Source: CAYFLR01 sp964343805 | Lineage (GTDB): Bacteria > Bdellovibrionota_B > Oligoflexia > CAYFLR01 | Length of the DNA stretch: 64,000 nucleotides | Direction of reading: 5' to 3' | Assembly: GCA_964343805.1 (NCBI GenBank) | Contig: CAYFLR010000021.1 | Location: forward strand, 18,360 to 82,359 | Shown: piece after piece, positions 17,820 through 28,136 of the stretch | Numbering within the stretch: position 1 is the first letter of the stretch | Layout: each line of letters begins with the position of its first letter | Made by a program: the position numbers and the translations under genes | The notes under the pieces: generated by a model | Databases searched by the model: none | Told to the model about the DNA's origin: nothing | Seen by the model: only the letters and a program-made list of their open reading frames with translations

Positions 17820-19154
17820 ATGAGAAATGTAATAATAAAAATCTTCTTTGCCCTCCTCCTTTTTCCAACAATTACTGAGAGAAGTAAGGGGGCTTCTTTA
17901 AAAAATCTGGTGCAAAATTTTGAAGCAGAATCCCTTTTGATTAGTGCTATTAAGACCAAGGTGAGAGCCTCTAAAATGGACTGGAAAGATGGGGTTAGTC
18001 AGTTTTTACCCCAGTTAGGACTAACAATCACCAAGCCGTGGAATGATCAAGAGAAAAACCCTCTGCAGCCTCATTATGATCCAGAGGGTCTTCAAGGCTC
18101 ATTGACCTTAAAGGAGAGCCTTTATCAAAATCATGCTCAAATTTATAACCTGGCGAGCTCTCATTTAAAATGGAAAATGACCATAGAGCAGGGAAAAGAA
18201 GAGATTAATCAGCTCATTTTTCAATTGATCTCCTCTTATTATGACTTCCTGCTGGCGCGTTCTCAAAAACAGATATCCGAGCAGGAAATAGAAAATCGAC
18301 AGCAAACCTTAAAACGCGCTTTTGAACTTAACCGTATCGGTAAGATGAGTGAACTTAACTATTTGCAAGCTCAGATCGATTTAGAAAAAGCTCGGCTGCA
18401 GCAGGAGAGGATGAATCATCAATTAGATTTAGCACTCCTTTCATTGAAGCGCTTTATGCCAAATTTTGAGCCCAGCCCAGAACTTTCTATTTTAAATTTA
18501 AAGAAGACACCTTATTTTGTGACTCTTTTTATGCAACAAAGCCAAGAACATCTTCTTGCCACCGGATTAGAAAATGCTCCCTCCAATAAAATAGCCATCT
18601 TGCAACTAGATCTGCAAAAAGAAAAGTATTATCAATCCTGGCGATCTTTTCTCCCCGGTGTCTATCTTCAAGGGGGATACAACTGGGATTTTTCATCTTG
18701 GATGCAAGATCAAAAGGAAGACCAAGTGGAAGAAAACTGGAATATCAGTTTGAATTTGAACTGGGATCTTTTTGATGGCTTTCAAAAATACCGCCAAATG
18801 GAAAGATCGAAAATGGAAATGGCTCGTCAAAGGTGGAACAATGAAGACAAAGGCAGGGTTTATCAGGGAGAGGTTAAAAAAGCTATGCTCAGTGTAGCTC
18901 ATGAAAAAACCCGATTAAAGATGGTAGAGCAACTTTTGAGTCAAGCTACCAAAAGGAGAACTCTGGCCTCATTACAATATAAACTAGGCTTGATTTCTTC
19001 TGAAGATCTTAACCAAGCTGAACTGGATTTAAATAAAGCTGAAACAGAGCGAGTGCAAAGAACGGTGGATTATTTTAAAGCCATCGCCACTGTTCTTTTG
19101 AAGGTGGGAATTCCTTTAACTTCCACTGGGCAATGGATCATGCAATCGCACTAG
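17820..19154 (+). CDS. TolC-like outer-membrane efflux protein
   Basis: The protein has about 444 residues, with a signal peptide MRNVIIKIFFALLLFP ending near SKGA. It then shows the helix-strand repeat typical of outer-membrane factors: long amphipathic helices (AFELNRIGKMSELNYLQAQ, QYKLGLISSEDLNQAEL) repeated in each half, and short barrel strands such as GVYLQGGYNWDFSSW and LNLNWDLFDGF. The duplicated pattern R-x-G-[KL]-[MI]-S-x2-[ED]-L is visible in both halves. It is the first gene of a TolC / fusion protein / RND / RND operon and would form the exit duct. The in-frame GTG at 17814 is an alternative start. Confidence 0.9.
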   Translation: MRNVIIKIFFALLLFPTITERSKGASLKNLVQNFEAESLLISAIKTKVRASKMDWKDGVSQFLPQLGLTITKPWNDQEKNPLQPHYDPEGLQGSLTLKESLYQNHAQIYNLASSHLKWKMTIEQGKEEINQLIFQLISSYYDFLLARSQKQISEQEIENRQQTLKRAFELNRIGKMSELNYLQAQIDLEKARLQQERMNHQLDLALLSLKRFMPNFEPSPELSILNLKKTPYFVTLFMQQSQEHLLATGLENAPSNKIAILQLDLQKEKYYQSWRSFLPGVYLQGGYNWDFSSWMQDQKEDQVEENWNISLNLNWDLFDGFQKYRQMERSKMEMARQRWNNEDKGRVYQGEVKKAMLSVAHEKTRLKMVEQLLSQATKRRTLASLQYKLGLISSEDLNQAELDLNKAETERVQRTVDYFKAIATVLLKVGIPLTSTGQWIMQSH

Positions 19155-19179
19155 AATACCCCTCATCAAGGAGTCACCT

Positions 19180-20502
19180 ATGAGTCAATACCGTTTATGG
19201 ACTCTTATTCTTTTCTTAATACTCTCACTTCCTTTGGGGAGGTGTGTAGAAAAAAAAGAATCAAAAAATAAAAAAAATAATAAGCAAGAGAGTCAGATAA
19301 AAAAGAAGGATAGCAAAAAGGAAAATAGAAGGCGAAAGAAAGGCAAAAAAGGAAAACGGAAAGGTAGAAAGAAAATTGATCTAGCTAAGTTACCTGAACC
19401 CATTGTTCCTGTCCTTGTACATCAGTTGAAAAGGGATTCAATCAGCTCATATTACATGACCTATGTGGTTTTACAGGCCGATAAGAAAGTTGAAATTTTC
19501 TCACGAACCACCGGTATTGTTGAGAAGCTATTGGTCAAAGAAGGTGAGTGGGTCAAAGCAGGACAGCTGCTCCTGCGCCTTGAAGATGATAAAATTCGCG
19601 CTGAAGAACGAGTTAAGAAGCTTCTTTATGAAAGGGCTCAATCTGAATTTCTCAATCAAAAGTCTTTATGGGAAAAAAAGCTCACCAGCAAAGATCAAGT
19701 GGATAAAGCTGAGCTGAGTGTCGAAGAGGCTAAGCTAAGATGGTTAGTGGCTGAGCAAGAGCTTCAAAAAACCCAAATTCGCTCACCAATTGAAGGCCTT
19801 GTGGCAAAAAAAGAGGTGGAGTCTTTTGCTTTACTCCAATCAGGACGATTGATTTTCTCAATTTTAGATCCAAGAAAACTGAAAGGGGAAGTTTCCATAC
19901 CAGTAGAAGTGGTCAGCCGCATGAAGGTCCATGATCCGGTCCAAATAAAGGTCAATAAATCGGAAGATCAGTTTTTTGAAGGTCATATTAATTATATCTC
20001 TCCCATTATTGATGCGAAAAGTGGAACAGTCAAAGTGGCTCTTTCTTTGGATAATGAAAAGGCTAATTTAAAACCCGGGCGTTTTGTCCAGATCAAACTG
20101 ACCAAAGGGAAAAAAGAGAGTGTCGTCGTTCTACCGAGGACATCCATTTCTTTTGTTGGGGGTAAGCAATACTTTTATAAGGCGGTTTCTCTGGAGCAAA
20201 AGGAGCAAGAAGAACTTTTGAAACGTCTGCAATCAGAGTGGGACAAACGACATAAACCAAAAAAAGAAGATAAAAAAGCGACCAAAAAGGTTGTTGATCA
20301 ACCTCCCCCTCCCAGACCTACCGAGCTGGATACTAATATTTATAAAGCTCAAAGAGTGAAATTAGTTGAAGGGATTAAAAATGAAATGTTGGTGGAACTG
20401 CTGCAAGATGCTAAGCCGGGAGAACTGATTCTCACCGAGGGGTTTGATGGCCTCAAAGACCAAGCCAAAATTAGGGTTATGAATTTGACTGAACTTAAAT
20501 AG
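19180..20502 (+). CDS. RND efflux membrane fusion protein with long polybasic N-terminal linker
   Basis: This 440-residue periplasmic adaptor links the RND pumps to the TolC-like duct. A signal sequence ends SLPLGRC, with Cys22 possibly lipidated although Arg at -1 is not canonical. Residues about 23-67 are almost entirely Lys/Arg/Glu/Asn, an unusual insertion. The adaptor then follows the normal order: barrel-lipoyl halves (EIFSRTTGIVEKLLVKEGEW and QIRSPIEGLVAKKEVESF), an alpha-hairpin between them, and a beta-barrel and membrane-proximal part (SVVVLPRTSISFVGGKQYFY). A second Lys-rich and Pro-rich stretch (KKEDKKATKKVVDQPPPPRP) interrupts the C-terminal domain. AAGGAG precedes the ATG, and the next gene follows after 12 bases. 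Confidence 0.9.
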   Translation: MSQYRLWTLILFLILSLPLGRCVEKKESKNKKNNKQESQIKKKDSKKENRRRKKGKKGKRKGRKKIDLAKLPEPIVPVLVHQLKRDSISSYYMTYVVLQADKKVEIFSRTTGIVEKLLVKEGEWVKAGQLLLRLEDDKIRAEERVKKLLYERAQSEFLNQKSLWEKKLTSKDQVDKAELSVEEAKLRWLVAEQELQKTQIRSPIEGLVAKKEVESFALLQSGRLIFSILDPRKLKGEVSIPVEVVSRMKVHDPVQIKVNKSEDQFFEGHINYISPIIDAKSGTVKVALSLDNEKANLKPGRFVQIKLTKGKKESVVVLPRTSISFVGGKQYFYKAVSLEQKEQEELLKRLQSEWDKRHKPKKEDKKATKKVVDQPPPPRPTELDTNIYKAQRVKLVEGIKNEMLVELLQDAKPGELILTEGFDGLKDQAKIRVMNLTELK

Positions 20503-20514
20503 CTAGGACAAAAA

Positions 20515-23500
20515 ATGTGGATCGAACTTGCTTTAAAACGCCCCATTGCGGTCACCATGATTGTCTTGGCAATTGTGGTGTTTGGAGTCCTTTCTTATTT
20601 TAGATTACCACTCCAATTACTTCCCAATATTACCTATCCTTCTATTACGGTAAGGACTGCCTACCCCGCTGCCGCCCCCGAGGATGTTGAAAAAGTGGTT
20701 TCACAGGTTATAGAAGAGCGATTGACCACCATCACTCATCTACGCAGTGTGATCTCCGTTTCGGCGGCAGGTGTCTCGGATGTTATTTTACAATTTTCTT
20801 GGCAGGCTGATTTTGAAAAAGCCATTCAAGAGGTCAGAGAAAAAGTAGAGCGACTCTCTTTTCATGAAGGAGTCGACCGCCCCTTAGTGTTAAGATATGA
20901 CCCCAGTTCAGAGCCGGTTATTCGCTTGGCCTTTTCTATTAAAGGAGAGCAGGAGTCTTCCTTATCAAATTTACATCTGCTGGCAGAAAACGAAATTAAA
21001 CCGCTGCTTAATGTGGTCCCTGGTGTGGCTGCGGTCATGCTGAAAGGGGGAGTTGAAGAAGAGGTCCTCATCCAATTAGATCGTCATAAAATGAGCTTGT
21101 ACGGGATAAAGGTCAGTGATGTGACCAGACAGATAGCTGCCGCTAATATCAATATGGCTGGGGGTAAAGTCATATCCCAGGGTAATGAATTTTTAGTTAG
21201 AGTGGTCAACTCTTTTAAGGCGATTGAAGATTTGGGCCAGCTCCCGATCAAATCTCTAGGTCAAGCTTCCATCACCTTACAAGATATGGCCAATATCACT
21301 TATCAGCCTAAAGTGGAAACTATGATCGTCCGGATGAATGGTCAAAGAGCGATGGGGCTTGAGATCTTTCGTGAATCCAATGCTAGCATTGTGGAAGTAG
21401 CCAAGCGAGTGTTGAAGGTAAAAAAAGCGATCGAGAAAAAAAGTCAAAATCGCTTTAAGTTAGAAGTGATGTCTAACCAAGCTGTCTTTATTGAGCGCTC
21501 TGTTCAGATGCTCATGTCTACCGCTCTTTTTGGGGGAATCTTAGCCATATTTGTAATTTTCTTATTTTTAAAAAAATGGGTTTTTACCTCTATCGTGGCC
21601 CTATCCATTCCCATGTCCATCATCATCTCTTTTGGTGCCATGAGCTTCTTTGAAGTTTCTCTCAATATGATGTCTTTAGGGGGACTTGCCTTAGGTATTG
21701 GTATGATGGTGGATAATTCTATTGTAGTGCTGGAAAATATATATAGGTTTAGACAGCTGGGACTCCAGTCTTTTGAAGCCGCATTTAAAGGGGTGAAGGG
21801 GGTCTACTCTGCCATTACCGCTTCCACCCTAACCACCAGTGCGGTGTTTTTCCCTATTGTTTTTGTGGAAGGTTTAGCCGGGCAAATTTTCAAAGACTTT
21901 TCCCTAACTGTGGTTTTCTCCCTCGTTGCCTCTTTGCTGGTGGCCCTCTTTGTTATTCCTACCTTCTTTGTGGTGGTGGATCAGTTTTTTGGCAGTAAAA
22001 CTAATTCCCAAGCAGAACACTCCTCTAGGCAGAAGCCAGGTTGGGCGCTGAATTTGTATGATCGACTCCTTCGCCTCTCATTTAGATATCGGTTGCTGGT
22101 GGCATTTTTAACGATGGTCACCTTTGGCTTGGCTCTGCTTATTTTAGGGCGGTCGGGTGCTGAATTGATTCCTAAAGTACATCAAGGAGTCTTAATTGCT
22201 AATACTCACTTTCCGGTAGGGACTTCTATTTCTCAAAATATAGAGCGAATCACCAAGCTGGATGATTATTTTTCTTCTATTTCCAATCTCAAGATGTTTA
22301 GTTCTCTATCCGGAGTGGATGAAGTGGAGGTGACCAATTTACAGGAAGGACCTCATTCAACCCGCTTTTATTTTCATTTGACGAAAGATAACTATGAAAC
22401 ATTAGCCCATCAGGAAAGGAAAGTAACTTCTCTTTTAAAGCAGCTTTTTGCCCGTATCCCCGACCTGCAATTTGAGATAAAGACACCCGAGATTATGAGC
22501 TATGAAGCTCCTTTGCAAATCTCTTTACTCAGTGAGAACTTAATCCTCTTAGCCAAACTCAATCGATTAGTCCTTAACCGTCTGAATGAAAACTCACTGG
22601 TAAAATCGGTCAAAAGTTCATTGGGCAAGGGCTTTCCTGAAATTATTATCTCCTTCAAGCAAGAGCAGCTGGCTCGATTTAAATTAGATGTGCGGCAGTT
22701 AGCGACCATTATTCGCAATCAATTAAAAGGAAAAGCTGAAAGCCGAATGACCTATAAAACCCGGACCTATGATTTAACTGTTAAACTTGATGAAAATGAA
22801 ATTAAATCTATCAGAGACTTAGCCAACTTGCCCATTAAGGTAGAGAGTGGTTTAGAGTTACCCCTCTCATCTTTGGCAGATCTTAATATCGTAGAGGGTC
22901 CTTCAGAAATTCGTCATATTGGTCGGCAGAGAGGGACTGTGTTGAATATCCATCCAGTGGAAGGTCATGATCTTAATAGCGTTGCAAAAAAGCTGAAGAA
23001 GGTTATAGACCGCGAGATAGAGTCTTTGGGAGAAGAGAGTAGCCATGTGAATTATCATATTAAGGGTGAAGATGAGGAGCGAGTAGAAGCGGAGAAGCAG
23101 TTACTCTTTGCCCTCATTTTGGCTATTTTCCTTATCTATGTGGTGATGGCTTCTCAGTTTGAATCCTTCCTCCAGCCATTGATTATTCTCTTTACGGTCC
23201 CCTTTGCGGCTATTGGATCCGCTCTTTTATTGATGGTTTTTAAAGTGAATTTGAGTGTGATGGTTTTTATCGGTCTCATCATGCTCGCAGGTATAGTGGT
23301 GAACAATGCCATCGTCTTGATCGATTATATAAATAGTACGAAATCAAACAACCAGAGTATTAGAGCCAGAGTCATAGAAGGGGGTAAGATTCGACTTCGC
23401 CCTATTTTGATGACCACCCTTTCTACTATATTAGGCCTATTGCCGATGGTCTTGGGATTGGGTGATGGAGCCGAACTTAGGATGCCGATGGCCATCACCG

Positions 23501-23589
23501 TGATTGGTGGTTTAATCAGCTCCACCTTTTTAACCTTGTTTGTCATTCCTATTACCTATGACTGGATCTATGCAAGAAATGAAAAATAG
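20515..23589 (+). CDS. RND-family efflux pump, first of a tandem pair
   Basis: The inner-membrane proton-driven transporter has 1024 residues, the usual length for the AcrB/HAE-1 family. It has an N-terminal helix, a large periplasmic porter domain, and a helix bundle with GLALGIGMMVDNSIVVLENI, the fourth-helix motif carrying the proton-relay Asp. A second periplasmic half and the second bundle, GLIMLAGIVVNNAIVLIDYI, follow. The internal duplication is clear: both halves have the xxVxNxIVxLxxI signature. It starts at ATG behind AGGAC and overlaps the start of the second pump gene. Substrate cannot be read from the sequence. The operon supplies its own adaptor and TolC. Confidence 0.93.
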   Translation: MWIELALKRPIAVTMIVLAIVVFGVLSYFRLPLQLLPNITYPSITVRTAYPAAAPEDVEKVVSQVIEERLTTITHLRSVISVSAAGVSDVILQFSWQADFEKAIQEVREKVERLSFHEGVDRPLVLRYDPSSEPVIRLAFSIKGEQESSLSNLHLLAENEIKPLLNVVPGVAAVMLKGGVEEEVLIQLDRHKMSLYGIKVSDVTRQIAAANINMAGGKVISQGNEFLVRVVNSFKAIEDLGQLPIKSLGQASITLQDMANITYQPKVETMIVRMNGQRAMGLEIFRESNASIVEVAKRVLKVKKAIEKKSQNRFKLEVMSNQAVFIERSVQMLMSTALFGGILAIFVIFLFLKKWVFTSIVALSIPMSIIISFGAMSFFEVSLNMMSLGGLALGIGMMVDNSIVVLENIYRFRQLGLQSFEAAFKGVKGVYSAITASTLTTSAVFFPIVFVEGLAGQIFKDFSLTVVFSLVASLLVALFVIPTFFVVVDQFFGSKTNSQAEHSSRQKPGWALNLYDRLLRLSFRYRLLVAFLTMVTFGLALLILGRSGAELIPKVHQGVLIANTHFPVGTSISQNIERITKLDDYFSSISNLKMFSSLSGVDEVEVTNLQEGPHSTRFYFHLTKDNYETLAHQERKVTSLLKQLFARIPDLQFEIKTPEIMSYEAPLQISLLSENLILLAKLNRLVLNRLNENSLVKSVKSSLGKGFPEIIISFKQEQLARFKLDVRQLATIIRNQLKGKAESRMTYKTRTYDLTVKLDENEIKSIRDLANLPIKVESGLELPLSSLADLNIVEGPSEIRHIGRQRGTVLNIHPVEGHDLNSVAKKLKKVIDREIESLGEESSHVNYHIKGEDEERVEAEKQLLFALILAIFLIYVVMASQFESFLQPLIILFTVPFAAIGSALLLMVFKVNLSVMVFIGLIMLAGIVVNNAIVLIDYINSTKSNNQSIRARVIEGGKIRLRPILMTTLSTILGLLPMVLGLGDGAELRMPMAITVIGGLISSTFLTLFVIPITYDWIYARNEK

Positions 23590-26500
23590 GCTGCAAACTA
23601 ATTTATGGGCTAAGTCCTTAGAGTACCTGGTTTACCATCGTCCGGTTACGGTGACCATGAGCCTCATTTCACTCTTGTTATTAGGCTGTATTGCCATTTA
23701 TAAAATTCCCATTCAGCTTTTTCCCAGTGGTTTTCAAAGTCCTCATCTTTGGATAGAATTTCCCAGTGAGTCTCCCTCTCCCAAAGAAAATGAACAGCAG
23801 ATTGCCGCTATCATTGAGCCCATGTTTTCCACTCTTCCTCATGTGAAGAATATAAATACTTACTCTTCGGCCTATCGTGTCTGGGGTTCCGTCGAGTACG
23901 ATGATGGCACCAATATGGATTACGCTTTTAATCTCATAAAAGATAAGATAGAACGCTTGATCCCAGATTTGCCGAGTGGTGCCGAAAGACCGATTATCTA
24001 TAAATTTAATAGTAATGAGATGCCGGTCCTATATTACGCAATTTCCTTCCCTCTTTTTTACTCTCAACCAGAAAAGGTGATTGAAGAAATTGAAAGGCAG
24101 TTGGAAAGTGTAGAGGGAGTGGGAAAAGTTGAGTTCCATGGAAAATTTAGACGCTATATCACTGTGAGTCTGAATCTGCAAGCGCTACGAGATTACCGTA
24201 TTTCACCTGATAAAATCATCAAAAAGATTCGTAGCCTCTCTGTTAAAAAATCTTTGGGAGTGGTGCATCATGAGGAAAAGCAGTATTTTGCTCGCATCTA
24301 CACCCGAGTTTCTCATATTAATAGCTTAAAACTCCTTAAAATTGATGATGAGCGAGATCTCCTTTTAAGAGATATTGCCGATGTGTTTGAAGACTCAAAT
24401 CAAGACACGGGGGATATTCGCAATATTGATGGCCAACGGAGCTACTCTTTCAGTATTATTAAAGAGAACACCGCCAATACTATTAAAACCAGTGAGTTAA
24501 TTGAAAAAAGGCTTCCTCAAATTCTCGCCCCGTATCAACCCAAAAAAAAGGGAGAGAAAGGGGAGAGTGAAATAGGCAAGATAACCACTTCTAAAATCTT
24601 CGCGCAGGCAGATTTAATCAAAGCGGCTTTAAAAGACATTTTTAAAACCGCTCTTTTAGGTGGAGTGATCTCTTTTATCATTTTGTTTTGGTTTTTAAGG
24701 CACATCATTACCACTTTCATGGTGAGTATGGCTATCCCTCTCTCTCTTCTGACTACCACCCTCGTTTTATTTTTCATGGGCAACGATATAAATATCCTCT
24801 CTATGTTGGGGCNNNNNNNNNNTATGATCTGCATTGGCATGGTGGTGGATAACTCTATAGTGGTGATGGAAAGTATCCATACAAAAAGAGAGGAGGGGGA
24901 AGAAAAACTCCAGTCTGCGGCTAAAGGAGTGCGAGAAGTGGGGTTTCCTGTCTTGATGGCCACCTCTACCACCATTGTGGTTTTCCTCCCCTTAATCTTA
25001 ATGAAGAAAGGTTCAACTTTTTCATTTTTCATGCAGAAGTTAGGGTTTCCAGTTTGTATTGCTCTCTTTGCATCTCTGCTCATTGCCCTGGTATTTATCC
25101 CCGCCGGGTCTGCTCGTATCTCTTTTAAGATAAGTAAAAGCAGTAAGGTGTTAGATTGGCTGCGAAGTTTTTACAGGCGATGTTTATTTTTATCTCTTCG
25201 TTATGCTAAATCCGTACTGATTCTCTTTATTTTAGGCTTTGCTTCTATCTATTTTCCATTTAAAAAAGTCTCTACCGGCATGACCACCTTACATAAAAAT
25301 AACCGAATCGGACTTCAGACCTATTTCTCACCTCGGATTAAATTAGAAGAAAAGCGAAGAGTTGTTCTGCAAATTGAGAATTTTCTGCTTGAAAATAAAA
25401 ATAGATTTGGTTTAGAGCATGTGCGAGTTTGGATGGGAAGTAAAGGTAATCGGGCCGGTTTTCGCCTCTATTTAAAATCCCATCGCCCTGGCTTACCGAA
25501 GAGAAATGAGCTCAAACTGCAAATTGTGCAGCATTTGCGAGAGCAGATAAATGAACCGGGAGTTCAAATAGAGAGATTCTTTTCCAGCACCTCGCTGGAA
25601 GATGGAATTATCACTCTCTCCGTAGTGGGTGTTTCTTCAGAAGGTTTGAACAATGTGTTGCTCAGCCTGAAGGAGCGATTTAAAAGGTTAGATGGTATTA
25701 AAGAGGTGCAAACCGAACTAGATCGGGTGGATGATTTCGAGTGGGAGTTTAATCCTCATAATCATTCTTTATTGCAGGTGGGATTAACTCCCGCCCAGAT
25801 TGCCCGCAATATTTCTCTTTATTTAGGCCGGCAAAAAGTGGGTTCCATCGAACAAGATGATTTCTCTCAGGTCCCTATTTATGTGAGAGTGGCTGAAGAT
25901 GAAATTGATTCTCTGGATGACCTCATGACTATTGAGCTAAGAAGTCGTGATCAGTTTTATCCATTAAATGTCCTCGGCCAAATGACTAAGAAGAAGCGTC
26001 CGGGTCAAATTTTTCGCCGCAATGGCAAAAACCGCATGAATATCTTTATTAAGGTAGATAATGACAAAGTGGACGAGCTAAGAGAAATCATTATGCAAGG
26101 AGTTAAAGGCTTTGCCTTTCCTCCCGGCTATAGTTTTGATTGGGGAGAAGATTTTAATAAGAGCGCTGAGGATAAGAAGGATTTTATTTTTGCCATCCTG
26201 CTTTCCTGTACTTTTGTTTTCTTATTAATGGGAGTGCTATTTGAATCTTTTATTCTGCCATTTTCCATTATCTTCACCGTTCCCATGGCCTTTTTAGGGG
26301 CCTATTGGTTCTTTTATATTTTCAGCATTCAAATGAGTGTAATGGGATATTTAGGTCTGGTGATTTTGGTGGGAATTGTCGTAAATAATGCCATTGTTTT
26401 ACTTGATCTTATTATCCGGTTGCAAAAGCTGGGGTACTCTCTTTTTCATGCCACTGTGAGAGCCTGTCTAACTAGATTAAGGCCGATTTTAATGACCGCA

Positions 26501-26740
26501 ATTACCACTATCTGTGGTTTACTACCCATGGCACTTTTAGGGACCAGTGAAATTGGAATTGACTATAAACCCTTAGCCACAGCGGTGATCGGTGGGCTTT
26601 TTAGTTCTACCGTTTTTACCTTACTCTTTATTCCTTTACAATATACTCTGCTGGCTCGGTTTAAACGATTTATGATCGTAAAGGTTGGAGGGCGAATATC
26701 TAGGCTATTTCGTAGGAAACCAATACCTGGCTCTCCTTAA
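23570..26740 (+). CDS. RND-family efflux pump, second of a tandem pair
   Basis: This second pump has about 1056 residues from the ATG at 23570; other in-frame starts are TTG 23540, ATG 23558 and ATG 23579, and none has a strong ribosome-binding site. It carries the conserved IGMVVDNSIVVMESIH in the first bundle and GLVILVGIVVNNAIVLLDLI in the second. It differs considerably from its neighbour, so this is an old pair rather than a recent copy. Adjacent, overlapping RND genes behind one adaptor recall MdtB/MdtC, which form a mixed trimer. An N run (24813-24822) sits just before the proton-relay helix and keeps the frame. The 3' end overlaps the opposing gene by 36 bases. Confidence 0.9.
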   Translation: MQEMKNRLQTNLWAKSLEYLVYHRPVTVTMSLISLLLLGCIAIYKIPIQLFPSGFQSPHLWIEFPSESPSPKENEQQIAAIIEPMFSTLPHVKNINTYSSAYRVWGSVEYDDGTNMDYAFNLIKDKIERLIPDLPSGAERPIIYKFNSNEMPVLYYAISFPLFYSQPEKVIEEIERQLESVEGVGKVEFHGKFRRYITVSLNLQALRDYRISPDKIIKKIRSLSVKKSLGVVHHEEKQYFARIYTRVSHINSLKLLKIDDERDLLLRDIADVFEDSNQDTGDIRNIDGQRSYSFSIIKENTANTIKTSELIEKRLPQILAPYQPKKKGEKGESEIGKITTSKIFAQADLIKAALKDIFKTALLGGVISFIILFWFLRHIITTFMVSMAIPLSLLTTTLVLFFMGNDINILSMLGXXXXMICIGMVVDNSIVVMESIHTKREEGEEKLQSAAKGVREVGFPVLMATSTTIVVFLPLILMKKGSTFSFFMQKLGFPVCIALFASLLIALVFIPAGSARISFKISKSSKVLDWLRSFYRRCLFLSLRYAKSVLILFILGFASIYFPFKKVSTGMTTLHKNNRIGLQTYFSPRIKLEEKRRVVLQIENFLLENKNRFGLEHVRVWMGSKGNRAGFRLYLKSHRPGLPKRNELKLQIVQHLREQINEPGVQIERFFSSTSLEDGIITLSVVGVSSEGLNNVLLSLKERFKRLDGIKEVQTELDRVDDFEWEFNPHNHSLLQVGLTPAQIARNISLYLGRQKVGSIEQDDFSQVPIYVRVAEDEIDSLDDLMTIELRSRDQFYPLNVLGQMTKKKRPGQIFRRNGKNRMNIFIKVDNDKVDELREIIMQGVKGFAFPPGYSFDWGEDFNKSAEDKKDFIFAILLSCTFVFLLMGVLFESFILPFSIIFTVPMAFLGAYWFFYIFSIQMSVMGYLGLVILVGIVVNNAIVLLDLIIRLQKLGYSLFHATVRACLTRLRPILMTAITTICGLLPMALLGTSEIGIDYKPLATAVIGGLFSSTVFTLLFIPLQYTLLARFKRFMIVKVGGRISRLFRRKPIPGSP
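24813..24822. other. Assembly gap (10 N)
   Basis: N run inside the second RND gene, directly before the conserved fourth transmembrane helix. The frame is retained. Confidence 0.95.
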
Positions 26741-28069
26741 CTGTCTGCACACATTTAAATAGGAACTAGATTCTCTTGCTGTATGAGGTATGCGGGTGAG
26801 TAAATTATTTAATTTCCGTTTAACAGCTCTAATGTTTTCAATTTTAGGATTAACATCCAGCTCCAGGCGAAGACAGTTTTTACTCAGGTTTTCACTGCGT
26901 TCATGTTGCACTTCTAAAGATGCCTGAAAGTTTTCCGGAAAGGATAACTGTTGTTCTGGAACCCCTCTTTCTTGTTGATGTCGTAAATAGAAGAGAAGGC
27001 TATACTCTGTACGGGAAATATTATTAGATATGGCCGCCGCTTCCACATTCATATCGTGAAGAAAGAGTTTTAAGCTTCTTAACTCTCTTGTTAGCTCCGA
27101 TTTCCAAGGAGCCACCTGCTTTCTTAATAAGTCATAACGGGCAAATAGATCTTTTTGAATGCGTTCTAACATTTGTTTATCTTCATGAAGTTGCAACAGC
27201 TGGTTTCGAATATCTTGATTGGTGGAATAGATAGGGTGCTCTTTTTTCTGCCTGACCAAAGTCAGCAGGTCTTGGTAAGTCTCTGGAGTATGAGCGATAG
27301 CACGATAAAGTAATGAGGCATAAAGTAGAGAATCCTTGGATTTAACTTTTTTTAACTTTTTAAGAAGCGCTTTACCAAGAGGACTTCCTTGCAGGATATT
27401 TTCAAAATCGGCCACTCTAAAAAGGTGGTCTTTCTTGCTTTTACTACCTTTTAATATGTTGAGCTCTATGAGCTCTTCTTTCGAAGGAATAAGGGCTGTA
27501 TAGAGATACTCTTCCGCATAGAAACCGAGGAGTTTTTTTCGGAGATCATTGAGCTCTTTCAATGAATCGAGTCCCAACTCCCCGGCAATACCCTTATGCT
27601 CCTTATGCTTTAGATATTTTAGGTAAACGCTGGCCAGGCCTACACCAATTAACTGACTGGGAATGAGGGGGAGGGTGACCAAAATGAGTTCAGGCTTGCC
27701 GATCACAAAGAGGGTTATGGGGAGGATAATATCAAAGACTATGGTGGGCAGTACCAGTGGTAAAGAGAAAGTAAAGCCATGAATTTGCACAAAAGAGAGT
27801 ATTTTTTCTCTAAAATTTAGTCCCTCCATGCGTTTTATCACATGCTTAGAGACTGATTTTAATACTCTTACTTCGAGGAAGGGTGACTCCAGAGCCATGG
27901 TATTTAGGGTTTCATCCACTTCCCTTTGGATCATTTGGTAAAAAATTCGAGATTCTGAAAGAGGTTGGGTGGGAGTTTGATCGGCTTCCATAGTTGGAGG
28001 AAGTAAACACAAGCCCACCGCAAATAATAAGGGGATCAAGATTGTTCGTCTAAAGGCAAAGAAACTCAT
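26705..28069 (-). CDS. Exported/membrane protein of unknown function
   Basis: The protein has 454 residues. An N-terminal hydrophobic export segment (about 6-27, RTILIPLLFAVGLCLLPP) is followed by a helical region. A strongly hydrophobic stretch at about 98-160 (TFSLPLVLPTIVFDIILPIT and following) could span the membrane two or three times. The remaining 290 residues are charged and helical, with coiled-coil character (LQLHEDKQMLERIQKDLFAR). I recognise no family. The gene is convergent with the RND operon and overlaps its end by 36 bases. The next genes upstream on the same strand are a small helical protein and pgeF. Confidence 0.6.
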   Translation of the reverse strand: MSFFAFRRTILIPLLFAVGLCLLPPTMEADQTPTQPLSESRIFYQMIQREVDETLNTMALESPFLEVRVLKSVSKHVIKRMEGLNFREKILSFVQIHGFTFSLPLVLPTIVFDIILPITLFVIGKPELILVTLPLIPSQLIGVGLASVYLKYLKHKEHKGIAGELGLDSLKELNDLRKKLLGFYAEEYLYTALIPSKEELIELNILKGSKSKKDHLFRVADFENILQGSPLGKALLKKLKKVKSKDSLLYASLLYRAIAHTPETYQDLLTLVRQKKEHPIYSTNQDIRNQLLQLHEDKQMLERIQKDLFARYDLLRKQVAPWKSELTRELRSLKLFLHDMNVEAAAISNNISRTEYSLLFYLRHQQERGVPEQQLSFPENFQASLEVQHERSENLSKNCLRLELDVNPKIENIRAVKRKLNNLLTRIPHTARESSSYLNVCRQLRRARYWFPTK

Positions 28070-28136
28070 GTGCCTCTTATCGGTTGAGAATTAGAGAGTT
28101 TAATTAATATTTAAACTAGAGTGATATTTTGAGGTA

